Of a DNA stretch of 64,000 bases, positions 52,205 through 59,721 are shown in pieces. The position numbers and the translations under genes were made by a program. The notes beneath the pieces were generated by a model. It made no database searches and was not told the origin of the DNA. It was given only the letters and a program-made list of their open reading frames with translations. The stretch lies in contig NZ_JBOUVX010000002.1 of NCBI RefSeq assembly GCF_050789285.1, positions 62,001-126,000 on the forward strand. Direction: 5' to 3'. The stretch is from CAVPWP01 sp050789285 (lineage in GTDB: Bacteria > Pseudomonadota > Alphaproteobacteria > Rhodobacterales > Rhodobacteraceae). The first letter of the stretch is position 1; every line of letters starts with the position of its first letter.

Positions 52205-52909
52205 TCAGGTCATCTCGATGACGGTCTTGTCGATCGCCAGCACATAGCCGCGCTTCGCCACCGTCTTGACCAGCAACTCGGCCACAAGCTGATTTCCAAG
52301 CGCATCGCGCAGACGCTTGATTCGGGTTGCGCCTGCCGCTTCGTCGCAATCCGAGGCGTCGCGGCCCGAAATCACCGCCTCGATCTCGGCCCCGGTCAGG
52401 ATGTCGTCGTCCATCCGCGCTTCGGCCAGCACGGCCAGCGTTTCGATCGCAGCCCCGGTCAGCTGAAACGTCATGCCGTTCATCAGGATCGTATTCTCGG
52501 CCCGGTTGATGACAAGCGATGCGACCTCGATGCCGCGTCGTTCGATTTCACTCATGCGACGGTTCAAGGTCACGATCGTCACTACGAAGACAAGGCAGGC
52601 GACCAGAAGGCCGGTCGCGAAGAGAAGCAGAACGAAGAACACGGCACGATAGCCGGCAAGCACCTCGGAGAACGAAGTGCCCGACTGCGCGAGTATCTCA
52701 AGAAGCTTGATCTCGGCCCGCGAGGTCAGATCGTCGTTTTCCACGAAGATCCGTTCGACCCGCGCGTTGAACGCGTCGGCGTCGGGAAGCGTCAGGAACA
52801 GGAACAAGGCGGCAATCGCGAGAATCGCGACCACGGCGAGGATGCCGAAGGTCAGGACGCGCGTGCTTGCCGTGCGGCTTTCAGAAGCGGAGGTAGTACT
52901 CGCCGGCAC
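52205..52909 (-). CDS. Membrane protein with C-terminal winged-helix domain
   Basis: 234 residues. Two membrane segments (about 20-42, FGILAVVAILAIAALFLFL; about 89-112, AVFFVLLLFATGLLVACLVFV) enclose a ~45-residue periplasmic loop. The C-terminal ~100 residues resemble an OmpR/CadC-type winged helix (MTFQLTGAAIETLAVLAEAR; ATRIKRLRDALGNQLV; LVKTVAKRGYVLAI). This is the reverse order of ToxR/CadC, where the winged helix is N-terminal. It might be a membrane-bound regulator sensing the periplasm. It overlaps the upstream small secreted gene by 29 bases. Confidence 0.8.
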   Translation of the reverse strand: MPASTTSASESRTASTRVLTFGILAVVAILAIAALFLFLTLPDADAFNARVERIFVENDDLTSRAEIKLLEILAQSGTSFSEVLAGYRAVFFVLLLFATGLLVACLVFVVTIVTLNRRMSEIERRGIEVASLVINRAENTILMNGMTFQLTGAAIETLAVLAEARMDDDILTGAEIEAVISGRDASDCDEAAGATRIKRLRDALGNQLVAELLVKTVAKRGYVLAIDKTVIEMT

Positions 52910-53177
52910 TCTCTTTCCTTTGTTCCAGTCCTTCGGCCCCGAAGATGGAGACCACGTTCAGAAGCTGCCAGCCACCCGCGGCGATCCGGCGGCGGATTTC
53001 CTCGCTGGCGGCACCGGTGCCGCTGCAGGCGGCATCGGGCAACTCGATCACGCCGTACTGCAACTGGAGGGGATCGTCACGCTTCGCCTTGTAATCGGCG
53101 AAGCAGGCGGCCTGGGCCGCGCCCGTCCCGATGAGGGCAAGCGCAAGCGAGACGGCGAAGAGGGGGCGGTGTGTCAT
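52881..53177 (-). CDS. Small secreted protein, DUF4177-like
   Basis: 98 residues. Signal peptide (FAVSLALALIGTGAAQA, then ACFADYK), and a core with LQLQYGVIELPDAACSG, IRRRIAAGGWQLLNVVSIFG and the C-terminal YYLRF, recalling DUF4177-type small proteins. Two cysteines may pair. The ATG at 53177 is used. Its overlap with the next gene suggests that secreted protein and membrane regulator work together. Confidence 0.75.
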   Translation of the reverse strand: MTHRPLFAVSLALALIGTGAAQAACFADYKAKRDDPLQLQYGVIELPDAACSGTGAASEEIRRRIAAGGWQLLNVVSIFGAEGLEQRKESAGEYYLRF

Positions 53178-53235
53178 GCCCCGCAGGATGGCTGCGGCGC
53201 CCGCGATATTCAATAACTCCTGACGCGCGCCGGGC

Positions 53236-53248
53236 GTTATCGGATAAC
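53236..53248. promoter_or_regulatory. Palindrome in the divergent promoter region
   Basis: GTTATC-G-GATAAC, a perfect 13-base palindrome, lies between two divergent secreted-protein genes (53177 on - and 53348 on +). GATATTGTTT follows nearby and could be a -10. It is a candidate repressor site for either gene. Confidence 0.45.
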
Positions 53249-53347
53249 CGCGCGCCGATATTGTTTAGCCCGCCCCCTTCCGCACACCGTCATCTCATCG
53301 CCGCGGGCACCGTCCGCGACAATCCGATCCCGGAAGGAGCCCGCACC

Positions 53348-53830
53348 ATGAAAGCCTTTCTCATCTCGATCCTCGCCGCCGGCCTGTTCGCCACGACACC
53401 GGCCGCCCCCGCACGCGCCGAGGCGCAAGATCTGGCCGGCGTCGTCGCGGGCGTTGTGGCCCTTGGTCTTATCGCCCGCGCCATCAACCAGCGCAACGAA
53501 GCCGCCAGGGCCGCCGCGCCCGAGGTCGCTCGGGACAATACGCTGACGAGGGACGCCTGGCGTCCCTGGACCACCGAGGCACGCAACGAGACGGGGCGGT
53601 CGCAGGCGCGGCTTCTTCCCGAGGCCTGCCTGGTCCGCGTGAACGGCGGCGGGCCGGACCAGTTCGCCTACGAGCGCCAGTGCCTGACGCGCACCTACGC
53701 GCACAGGAACGCGCTGCCCGCGCACTGCGAATGGAAGACCCGGACCGACCGCGGCTGGCGCAGCGTCTATGGCGAACGCTGCCTCGCCCGCGAGGGATAC
53801 CGGGCCGAAGACAGGTGGGCGCGGCGCTAA
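53348..53830 (+). CDS. Small secreted protein, unknown
   Basis: 160 residues. Signal peptide (1-25, ARAEA), then a hydrophobic stretch (LAGVVAGVVALGLIARAI) and a basic soluble tail with four cysteines (PEACLVRVN, RQCLTRTYA, PAHCEWKT, GERCLAREGY) suited to two disulfides. The spacing of these cysteines is unlike any family I can name, but similar secreted proteins are common in Rhodobacterales. GGAAGGAG precedes the ATG. Confidence 0.78.
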   Translation: MKAFLISILAAGLFATTPAAPARAEAQDLAGVVAGVVALGLIARAINQRNEAARAAAPEVARDNTLTRDAWRPWTTEARNETGRSQARLLPEACLVRVNGGGPDQFAYERQCLTRTYAHRNALPAHCEWKTRTDRGWRSVYGERCLAREGYRAEDRWARR

Positions 53831-53886
53831 GCGCGCAGACCATCGAGCAGCCGGCGCGGGCGCAACGCATCTCCACCGCGCCGGTG

Positions 53887-53953
53887 GGGCCGGGGGATCA
53901 ACCCCCGGCCCGACAAGATCAGGGTGACGGGGCCCGGGGCTTATCCCCGGCCC
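53887..53953. terminator. Two tandem hairpins between the secreted gene and rnhB
   Basis: GGGCCGGGGG-ATCAA-CCCCCGGCCC (53887-53911) is a perfect 10-bp stem. GGGGCCCGGGGC-TTAT-CCCCGGCCC (about 53929-53953) is a second with one bulge. CCCGACAAGATC and CCCGATTTGTC follow them, so the two units look like diverged tandem copies. They likely end the upstream transcript; neither has a good T-run. Confidence 0.6.
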
Positions 53954-53996
53954 GATTTGTCTTGCGATGCTCGGGGCCTTGGGTATCCATCCCCTG

Positions 53997-54632
53997 ATGT
54001 CGCAGGTGCCTGACTTCCAGCTTGAAGCCGATCTCCTCGCCGGCGGTTGCCTGTCGGTCGCGGGCGTGGACGAGGTTGGACGGGGTCCACTGGCCGGCCC
54101 CGTAACGGCCGCCGCGGTTCGGCTGGATCCTGCCCGCATCCCGGGGGGCTTGCAGGACTCAAAGCGCCTGACCGCCGCGCGGCGCGAGGCCCTGTTCACG
54201 GCGCTTCTGGACTGCGCCGATGTCTCGGTCGCCCACGCCAGCATCGACGAGATCGACCGCCTCAATATCCTGCGCGCTGCGCATCTTGCCATGGAACGGG
54301 CGGTGGCCGGCCTGCCAGAGACCCCGGCTCACGTGCTGGTCGACGGCAATATGATCCCGCGCGGCCTGACCTGCGCCGCCACCGCGGTGGTGAAGGGAGA
54401 CGCACGCTGCCTCTCGATCGCCGCGGCCTCGATCGTGGCCAAGGTGACGCGCGACCGGATCATGGTGGATTTGGCGCAACAGTTCCCCGGCTACGGCTGG
54501 GAACGCAACATGGGCTATCCCAGCGCCCACCACCGCGCCGCGCTGAAGACCCTGGGGGTAACCCCATATCATCGTCGCTCCTTCGCGCCGGTCCACAACA
54601 TCTTGTATCAAGAGAAATCAATAAGTGACTGA
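53997..54632 (+). CDS. rnhB: Ribonuclease HII
   Basis: 211 residues. Catalytic acidic residues lie in VAGVDEVGRGPLAGPV (Asp, Glu) and later in HVLVDGN; ASIVAKVTRDRIM, PGYGWERNMGYPSAHH and TPYHRRSF complete the pattern. It removes ribonucleotides from DNA-RNA hybrids and misinserted ribonucleotides. I take the ATG at 53997 (MSQVPDFQLEA) as in relatives; an earlier ATG at 53967 is in frame. The 3' end touches the ccrM promoter. Confidence 0.95.
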   Translation: MSQVPDFQLEADLLAGGCLSVAGVDEVGRGPLAGPVTAAAVRLDPARIPGGLQDSKRLTAARREALFTALLDCADVSVAHASIDEIDRLNILRAAHLAMERAVAGLPETPAHVLVDGNMIPRGLTCAATAVVKGDARCLSIAAASIVAKVTRDRIMVDLAQQFPGYGWERNMGYPSAHHRAALKTLGVTPYHRRSFAPVHNILYQEKSISD

Positions 54633-54674
54633 TTCAAAAAAGAATTTGACGCCGATTCGGGCATGACTCATCTT
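54631..54674 (+). promoter_or_regulatory. ccrM promoter with three GANTC sites
   Basis: TTGACG (54646-54651), a 17-base spacer and CATCTT (54669-54674) fit a promoter 49 bases before the ccrM ATG. Three GANTC methylation targets lie here: GATTC at 54631 and 54654, GACTC at 54665. The last two sit between or at the promoter hexamers. In Caulobacter, methylation of such sites represses ccrM. Confidence 0.6.
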
Positions 54675-54722
54675 TGGTCCCAACAAGACGCGCCATATAA
54701 AGGCGCGGGGACAGAGGCAGAG

Positions 54723-55820
54723 ATGACGTCGAAGACCGCACGGGGGGGCGACACGCTCCCGCTGAACCAGATTCTTGCCGGCGATTGCGTCGCGGCGATG
54801 AATGGCTTGCCCGAGGCATCGGTCGATCTGATCTTCGCCGACCCGCCCTACAACCTGCAACTGCGGGGCGAGCTTCATCGCCCCGACAACTCGCGCGTCG
54901 ACGCCGTCGACGATGCCTGGGACCAGTTCGGGTCGTTCGAGGCCTATGACACGTTCACCCGCGCCTGGCTGACGGCCGCGCGGCGGGTGCTCAAGCCCGA
55001 TGGGGCGATCTGGGTGATCGGGTCCTACCACAACATCTTCCGCGTCGGCGCGGCGCTTCAGGATGCGGGGTTCTGGGTGCTAAACGACGTGGTCTGGCGC
55101 AAGTCGAACCCGATGCCGAACTTCCGCGGCAAGCGCCTGACCAACGCGCACGAGACGATGATCTGGGCGTCCCGTTCGGAGGGTGCGAAGTACACGTTCA
55201 ATTACGATGCGCTGAAGTCGCTCAACGACGGGGTGCAGATGCGCTCGGACTGGGTACTACCGATCTGCACCGGCCACGAGCGGCTGAAGGACGAAAACGG
55301 CGACAAGGCCCACCCGACGCAAAAGCCCGAGGCCCTGCTGCACCGCATCCTTGTGGCCAGCACAAACCCGGGCGATGTCGTGCTCGATCCCTTCTTCGGC
55401 ACCGGGACCACGGGCGCGGTCGCCAAGATGCTGGGCCGCGATTTCATCGGCATCGAGCGCGAAGAGACCTATCGCAAGGTCGCCGAGGCCCGTATCGCAA
55501 GGGTCAGGAAGCTGGACCGCGACGCGCTGGTGGTCACGTCCTCGAAGCGCGCCGAGCCGCGGATCCCCTTCGGACAGCTTGTCGAACGCGGCCTTCTGCG
55601 GCCGGGCGAGGTTCTGGTCAGCCCGCGCGGCAAGACCGCGAAAGTGCGCGCCGACGGCACGCTGGTGTCCGCGGATTCCGCAGGCTCGATCCATCAGGTC
55701 GGCGCCGCTCTGGAAGGCGCGCCGTCGTGCAACGGCTGGACCTACTGGCACTTCACCAAGGAAGGCCAGCGCATCCCGATCGACGTGCTGCGCCAGCAGA
55801 TCCGGTCCGAGATTTCCTGA
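54723..55820 (+). CDS. ccrM: CcrM-type adenine DNA methyltransferase (GANTC)
   Basis: 365 residues, close to the family's ~358. Beta-class N6-adenine methyltransferase: DPPY motif (40-43 in FADPPYNLQLRG) precedes the FFGTGTT motif (VLDPFFGTGTTGAVAK). The C-terminal ~80 residues (VERGLLRPGEVLVS; NGWTYWHFTKEGQRIPIDVLR) form the extra CcrM domain that reads GANTC. Methylates the A of GANTC after replication and times the cell cycle. ATG at 54723 chosen; an ATG at 54663 would add 20 unlike residues and lie within the promoter. Confidence 0.96.
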   Translation: MTSKTARGGDTLPLNQILAGDCVAAMNGLPEASVDLIFADPPYNLQLRGELHRPDNSRVDAVDDAWDQFGSFEAYDTFTRAWLTAARRVLKPDGAIWVIGSYHNIFRVGAALQDAGFWVLNDVVWRKSNPMPNFRGKRLTNAHETMIWASRSEGAKYTFNYDALKSLNDGVQMRSDWVLPICTGHERLKDENGDKAHPTQKPEALLHRILVASTNPGDVVLDPFFGTGTTGAVAKMLGRDFIGIEREETYRKVAEARIARVRKLDRDALVVTSSKRAEPRIPFGQLVERGLLRPGEVLVSPRGKTAKVRADGTLVSADSAGSIHQVGAALEGAPSCNGWTYWHFTKEGQRIPIDVLRQQIRSEIS

Positions 55821-55864
55821 ACCAGTTACCGCCGGTGCCTGTGGCCTGACCACGGCACAACTTC

Positions 55865-55895
55865 GCCCCGCCGCCACCCGCGGCGGGGCTTTTTT
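55865..55895 (+). terminator. Strong intrinsic terminator after ccrM
   Basis: GCCCCGCCGC-CACCC-GCGGCGGGGC, a perfect 10-bp stem followed by six T (55890-55895), 44 bases after the ccrM stop. Confidence 0.92.
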
Positions 55896-55952
55896 CGCAG
55901 GCAGTGCGAAATCCGTCATGACCCCTCCCCGCGGGCGTGCTAGCCAAGATGC

Positions 55953-58190
55953 ATGAGCCGGCTGCCCACCAAGGACGAAATTCTCGACTGGATCTCGGAC
56001 CATCCGGGCCAGACCTCAAAGCGCGATATCGCAAAGGCTTTCGGCATCAAGGGGGCGGCGCGCATCGACCTCAAGCGCGTCCTGAAGGAGCTAGAAGCGG
56101 ACGGGCATCTGGAGAAACGGCGCAAGACCTATCGCGACCCCGACCGCCTGCCGCCGGTCTCGGTTCTGCTGGTCACGCCCGACGCCGATGGCGACCTCTT
56201 CGCGCGCCCGCTGGAATGGCAGGGCGACGGGCCCGAGCCCCGCGTCCTGATCCTTCCACGCGCCGGCGACCCTGCCCTGGGCGAGGGCGACCGCATCCTT
56301 GCGCGTCTGGCCGAGGTCAAGGCCGAAAGCCACGCCTACGAGGCGCGGATGATCCGCCGCGTCGGGACGAACCCGCTGAAGGTGCTTGGCATCTTCCGAA
56401 AGACCGCCGAGGGCGGGCGCATCGTGCCCATCGACAAGGGCGCAGACCGCGAATGGATGGTCCCCGGCGGCGAAACCCATGGTGCGAAGGACGGCGAACT
56501 GGTCGAGGCCGAAAGCATCGGCCCGAAGAACCGTCTTGGCCTGCCGAAGGCCCGCGTCGTCACGCGTCTGGGCGACCCGTCCGCGCCCAAGGCGGTGTCG
56601 CTGATCGCGATCCACCAGCATGGCATTCCCGACGATTTCCCCGACGCCGCCATCGCCGAAGCCGACCGCCAGACACCCGCAGGCCTTTCCGGCCGGACCG
56701 ACCTGCGCGAGATGCCGCTTGTAACCATCGACCCTTCGGACGCCCGCGACCACGACGATGCCTGCTGGGCCCAGCCTGACGACGACCCCAAGAACGCCGG
56801 CGGCCATGTGATCTGGGTCGCCATCGCCGACGTCGCCCACTACGTCCGCCCGCAGTCGGCCCTTGACCGCGAGGCGTGGAAGCGCGGCAACTCGACCTAT
56901 TTCCCCGACCGCGTGGTGCCGATGCTGCCCGACCGGCTGTCAGGCGATCTCTGCTCGCTTCACGAAGGCGTGCCGCGCGCCTGCATCGCAGTGCGCATGC
57001 GGATCGACGCAGGCGGCACGCTGATCGACCACCGCTTCGAACGCGCCCTGATGCGATCGGTCGCCTCGCTCAACTATCAGGAAGTCCAGGCCGCCCGCGA
57101 CGGCGCCCCGAACGACCGCTGCGCACCCTTGATGGACGACGTGATCGCGCCGCTTTACGCCGCATACGAGGCCCTGACACGGGCCCGGGCACTGCGACAG
57201 CCGCTTGACCTCGACCTGCCCGAGCGAAAGATCGAACTCGATGACGAGGGCCGCGTCACGTCGGTGGCCTTCCGCGAGCGGCTGGATGCGCACCGCCTGA
57301 TCGAGGAATTCATGATCCTCGCCAACGTCGCGGCGGCCCGGACGCTCGAGAAGACGCGCCGCCCGCTCCTGTATCGGGTGCACGAGGAACCCGCGCCCGA
57401 AAAACTCGACGCCCTGCGCGAAGTGGCCCAGGCCTCGGGTCTGACGCTGGCCAAGGGGCAGGTGCTGAAGACGGCGCACCTCAACCGGCTTCTGGCGCAG
57501 GCCGAGGGCACCGATTTCGACGAACTCATCAACATCTCGACGCTGCGCGCCATGACGCAGGCCTATTACAGCCCGTTGAACCTGGGACATTTCGGCCTTG
57601 CGCTGCGGTCCTATGCGCACTTCACCTCGCCCATCCGTCGCTATTCCGACCTGATCGTTCACCGCGCGCTGATCACGGCGCACGGCTGGGGCGACGACGG
57701 GCTGTCGCCCGAGGACATCGAGCGGCTCGAGGACACCGCCACCCATATCTCCGAAACCGAGCGGCGGTCGATGCTGGCGGAACGCGACACGACCGATCGC
57801 TACCTTGCGGCGTTCCTGTCCGAACGCATAGGCACCGAAATGACGGGCCGCATCTCGGGCATCCAGCGCTTCGGCGCCTTCGTGAAACTGGACGAGACCG
57901 GGGCTGACGGCCTTGTCCCGATCCGTGCGCTGGGGCGCGAATTCTTCCATTTCGACCGCGACAGCCAGACGCTGATGGGGGCCGACACAGGCACCGTGAT
58001 CGGCCTGGGTCAACGCGTGACAGTGCGCCTGGCCGAGGCCGTGCCGGTGACCGGCGGCCTTGTCCTCGATCTGGTCGAGCTTGAAGGGCGCGGCCTGCCC
58101 TCGGGCCAGGCCGCCCGCACCCGGCGCGGGCGTCCGGCGCGGAGACCCCTCGCGGCGGCGTCGCGCAAGGTCACGCGCCGCCGCCGCTAG
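55953..58190 (+). CDS. rnr: Ribonuclease R
   Basis: 745 residues. An N-terminal winged-helix (DEILDWISDHPGQTSKRDIAKAFGI) and cold-shock part lead to the RNB catalytic domain (VTIDPSDARDHDDACWA with the metal-binding aspartates; HYVRPQSALDREAWKRGNST). An S1 domain follows (MTGRISGIQRFGAFVKLDE) and a basic Arg-rich tail. 3'-5' exoribonuclease that degrades structured RNA, active in tmRNA maturation and rRNA quality control. Start at the ATG just after the ccrM terminator. Confidence 0.96.
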   Translation: MSRLPTKDEILDWISDHPGQTSKRDIAKAFGIKGAARIDLKRVLKELEADGHLEKRRKTYRDPDRLPPVSVLLVTPDADGDLFARPLEWQGDGPEPRVLILPRAGDPALGEGDRILARLAEVKAESHAYEARMIRRVGTNPLKVLGIFRKTAEGGRIVPIDKGADREWMVPGGETHGAKDGELVEAESIGPKNRLGLPKARVVTRLGDPSAPKAVSLIAIHQHGIPDDFPDAAIAEADRQTPAGLSGRTDLREMPLVTIDPSDARDHDDACWAQPDDDPKNAGGHVIWVAIADVAHYVRPQSALDREAWKRGNSTYFPDRVVPMLPDRLSGDLCSLHEGVPRACIAVRMRIDAGGTLIDHRFERALMRSVASLNYQEVQAARDGAPNDRCAPLMDDVIAPLYAAYEALTRARALRQPLDLDLPERKIELDDEGRVTSVAFRERLDAHRLIEEFMILANVAAARTLEKTRRPLLYRVHEEPAPEKLDALREVAQASGLTLAKGQVLKTAHLNRLLAQAEGTDFDELINISTLRAMTQAYYSPLNLGHFGLALRSYAHFTSPIRRYSDLIVHRALITAHGWGDDGLSPEDIERLEDTATHISETERRSMLAERDTTDRYLAAFLSERIGTEMTGRISGIQRFGAFVKLDETGADGLVPIRALGREFFHFDRDSQTLMGADTGTVIGLGQRVTVRLAEAVPVTGGLVLDLVELEGRGLPSGQAARTRRGRPARRPLAAASRKVTRRRR

Positions 58191-58287
58191 CGCGCTTTCG
58201 CCGAGCGCCCGGTCTTGCGCTTTGCGGTGCGATGGAATCGGGCTATCCTGCCGACGAGCAGAACAAGAACACGTCAACAGGTGCCCC

Positions 58288-59550
58288 ATGCGGAAATGGA
58301 CCGGGATTCTGGCAGCGGCTTGCCTGTGCGCGGCCGAGGCCGCCATGGCTGTCGCACCCCAGACGTCGCCGCGGCCGACGCCCCGCGCGGGCGGGGAAGG
58401 AACAGCCGTGGAAACGCAGGCCGCGACATCGAACCTTGGCTTCCAGCGCTGGATCGACGGGTTTCACGCCCGCGCCGTGGCCCAGGGGATTGGCCCGGAC
58501 GTGCTTGACGCGTCCCTGTCGGGCATCCGCTACAACGCAGACGTCATCCAGCGCGACCGAAACCAGTCCGAATTCACCAAGCAGATCTGGGAGTATCTCG
58601 ACAGCGCGGTGTCGGACACCCGGGTGGCCAACGGCCGCACGGCACGCGACGCCAACGCCCCACTTCTGGCCGAGATCGAAGCCCGCTACGGCGTCGAGCG
58701 CGAGGTCGTGGTCGCGATCTGGGGGCTTGAAAGCGCGTATGGCACCTTCCGGGGCACCACCCCGATTATCGAGGCGCTGGCGACCCTGTCCTATGACGGG
58801 CGGCGCGGCGCGTTCTTCGAGGAACAGTTGATCGCGGCGTTGCGCATCGTGCAGGCGGGCGACGTGGCGCCCCGCGCCATGACCGGAAGCTGGGCCGGCG
58901 CCATGGGTCACACGCAGTTCATGCCCACCTCGTATCTGGCCTATGCGCAGGATTTCCATGGCGACGGCCGGCGCGACATCTGGTCGGACGACCCCTCGGA
59001 CGCGCTTGCCTCGACCGCGGGCTATCTTCGGCACTTTGGCTGGACCACGGGGCAGCCCTGGGGCGTCGAGGTGGTTCTGCCGCCGAGCTTCGACTTCGCG
59101 CTTGCCGGCGAGCGGATCAAGAAGGCGCCTGCGGACTGGGCCGCGCTTGGCGTGCGCGACACCTCGGGTGCGGTGGTGCCGGATCATGGCCGGGCCTCGA
59201 TCCTGCTGCCGGCAGGGGCGCGCGGCGCGGCCTTCATGATCTTCGACAATTTCCACGTGATCGAACGCTACAACACCGCCGACGCCTATGTGATCGCCGT
59301 GGGACACCTGAGCGACCGCATCGCCGGCGGCCCGCCGATCCGGGCCCGCTGGCCGCGCGAGGACCGCGCCCTGCGCCTTGCCGAGCGCAAGGACATGCAG
59401 GAGCGCCTGACCCGCGCGGGCTTCGACACCGAGGGGGTCGACGGGATCATCGGCCCCCGCACCATCGCCGCGATCCGCGAATTCCAGAAGTCGGTGGGCC
59501 TGACCCCCGACGGCTACGCCTCGTACGAGGTGCTCAAGCGGCTGCCCTAA
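58288..59550 (+). CDS. Lytic murein transglycosylase (MltB family) with peptidoglycan-binding domain
   Basis: 420 residues. Signal peptide (1-22; ACLCAAEAAMA), MltB/SLT catalytic domain (about 50-330) with the catalytic glutamate in VVAIWGLESAYGTFRG, and AMGHTQFMPTSYLAYAQDFHGDG. A C-terminal PG_binding_1 domain (RAGFDTEGVDGIIGPRTIAAIREFQ) completes it. Cleaves the glycan strands to 1,6-anhydro products in the periplasm. An extension upstream of the ATG at 58288 is possible but the signal peptide fits here. Confidence 0.95.
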   Translation: MRKWTGILAAACLCAAEAAMAVAPQTSPRPTPRAGGEGTAVETQAATSNLGFQRWIDGFHARAVAQGIGPDVLDASLSGIRYNADVIQRDRNQSEFTKQIWEYLDSAVSDTRVANGRTARDANAPLLAEIEARYGVEREVVVAIWGLESAYGTFRGTTPIIEALATLSYDGRRGAFFEEQLIAALRIVQAGDVAPRAMTGSWAGAMGHTQFMPTSYLAYAQDFHGDGRRDIWSDDPSDALASTAGYLRHFGWTTGQPWGVEVVLPPSFDFALAGERIKKAPADWAALGVRDTSGAVVPDHGRASILLPAGARGAAFMIFDNFHVIERYNTADAYVIAVGHLSDRIAGGPPIRARWPREDRALRLAERKDMQERLTRAGFDTEGVDGIIGPRTIAAIREFQKSVGLTPDGYASYEVLKRLP

Positions 59551-59579
59551 CGGGCCGCCGCGTGCCCGCGTCGCGGGCA

Positions 59580-59612
59580 GCCTCCGGCAGAGGTATTTGC
59601 GGCCAGAAGAAG
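59580..59612 (+). repeat. End-of-gene repeat element, copy 1 (after mltB-like gene)
   Basis: 33 bases beginning GCCTCCGGCAGAGG, then TATTTGC and GGCCAGAAGAAG. The element starts 30 bases after the stop of the transglycosylase gene. About 29 positions match the inverted copy at 59739-59772. Similar elements end genes widely in Rhodobacterales (general knowledge, not checked here). Confidence 0.7.
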
Positions 59613-59627
59613 ATCCCTTCGGCGTCA

Positions 59628-59658
59628 CACCCCGCCGGGACCGTTCACCGGCGGGGTG
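59628..59658 (+). terminator. Perfect hairpin after the transglycosylase gene
   Basis: CACCCCGCCGG-GACCGTTCA-CCGGCGGGGTG, an 11-bp perfect stem, followed by CTTCTCC. Plausible terminator without a clear T-run. Confidence 0.65.
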
Positions 59659-59721
59659 CTTCTCCTGGCGCGGTCATCGGCGCCTCCGCCTGTACCGCGC
59701 ACACAGGAGAGCGGATTGTGG

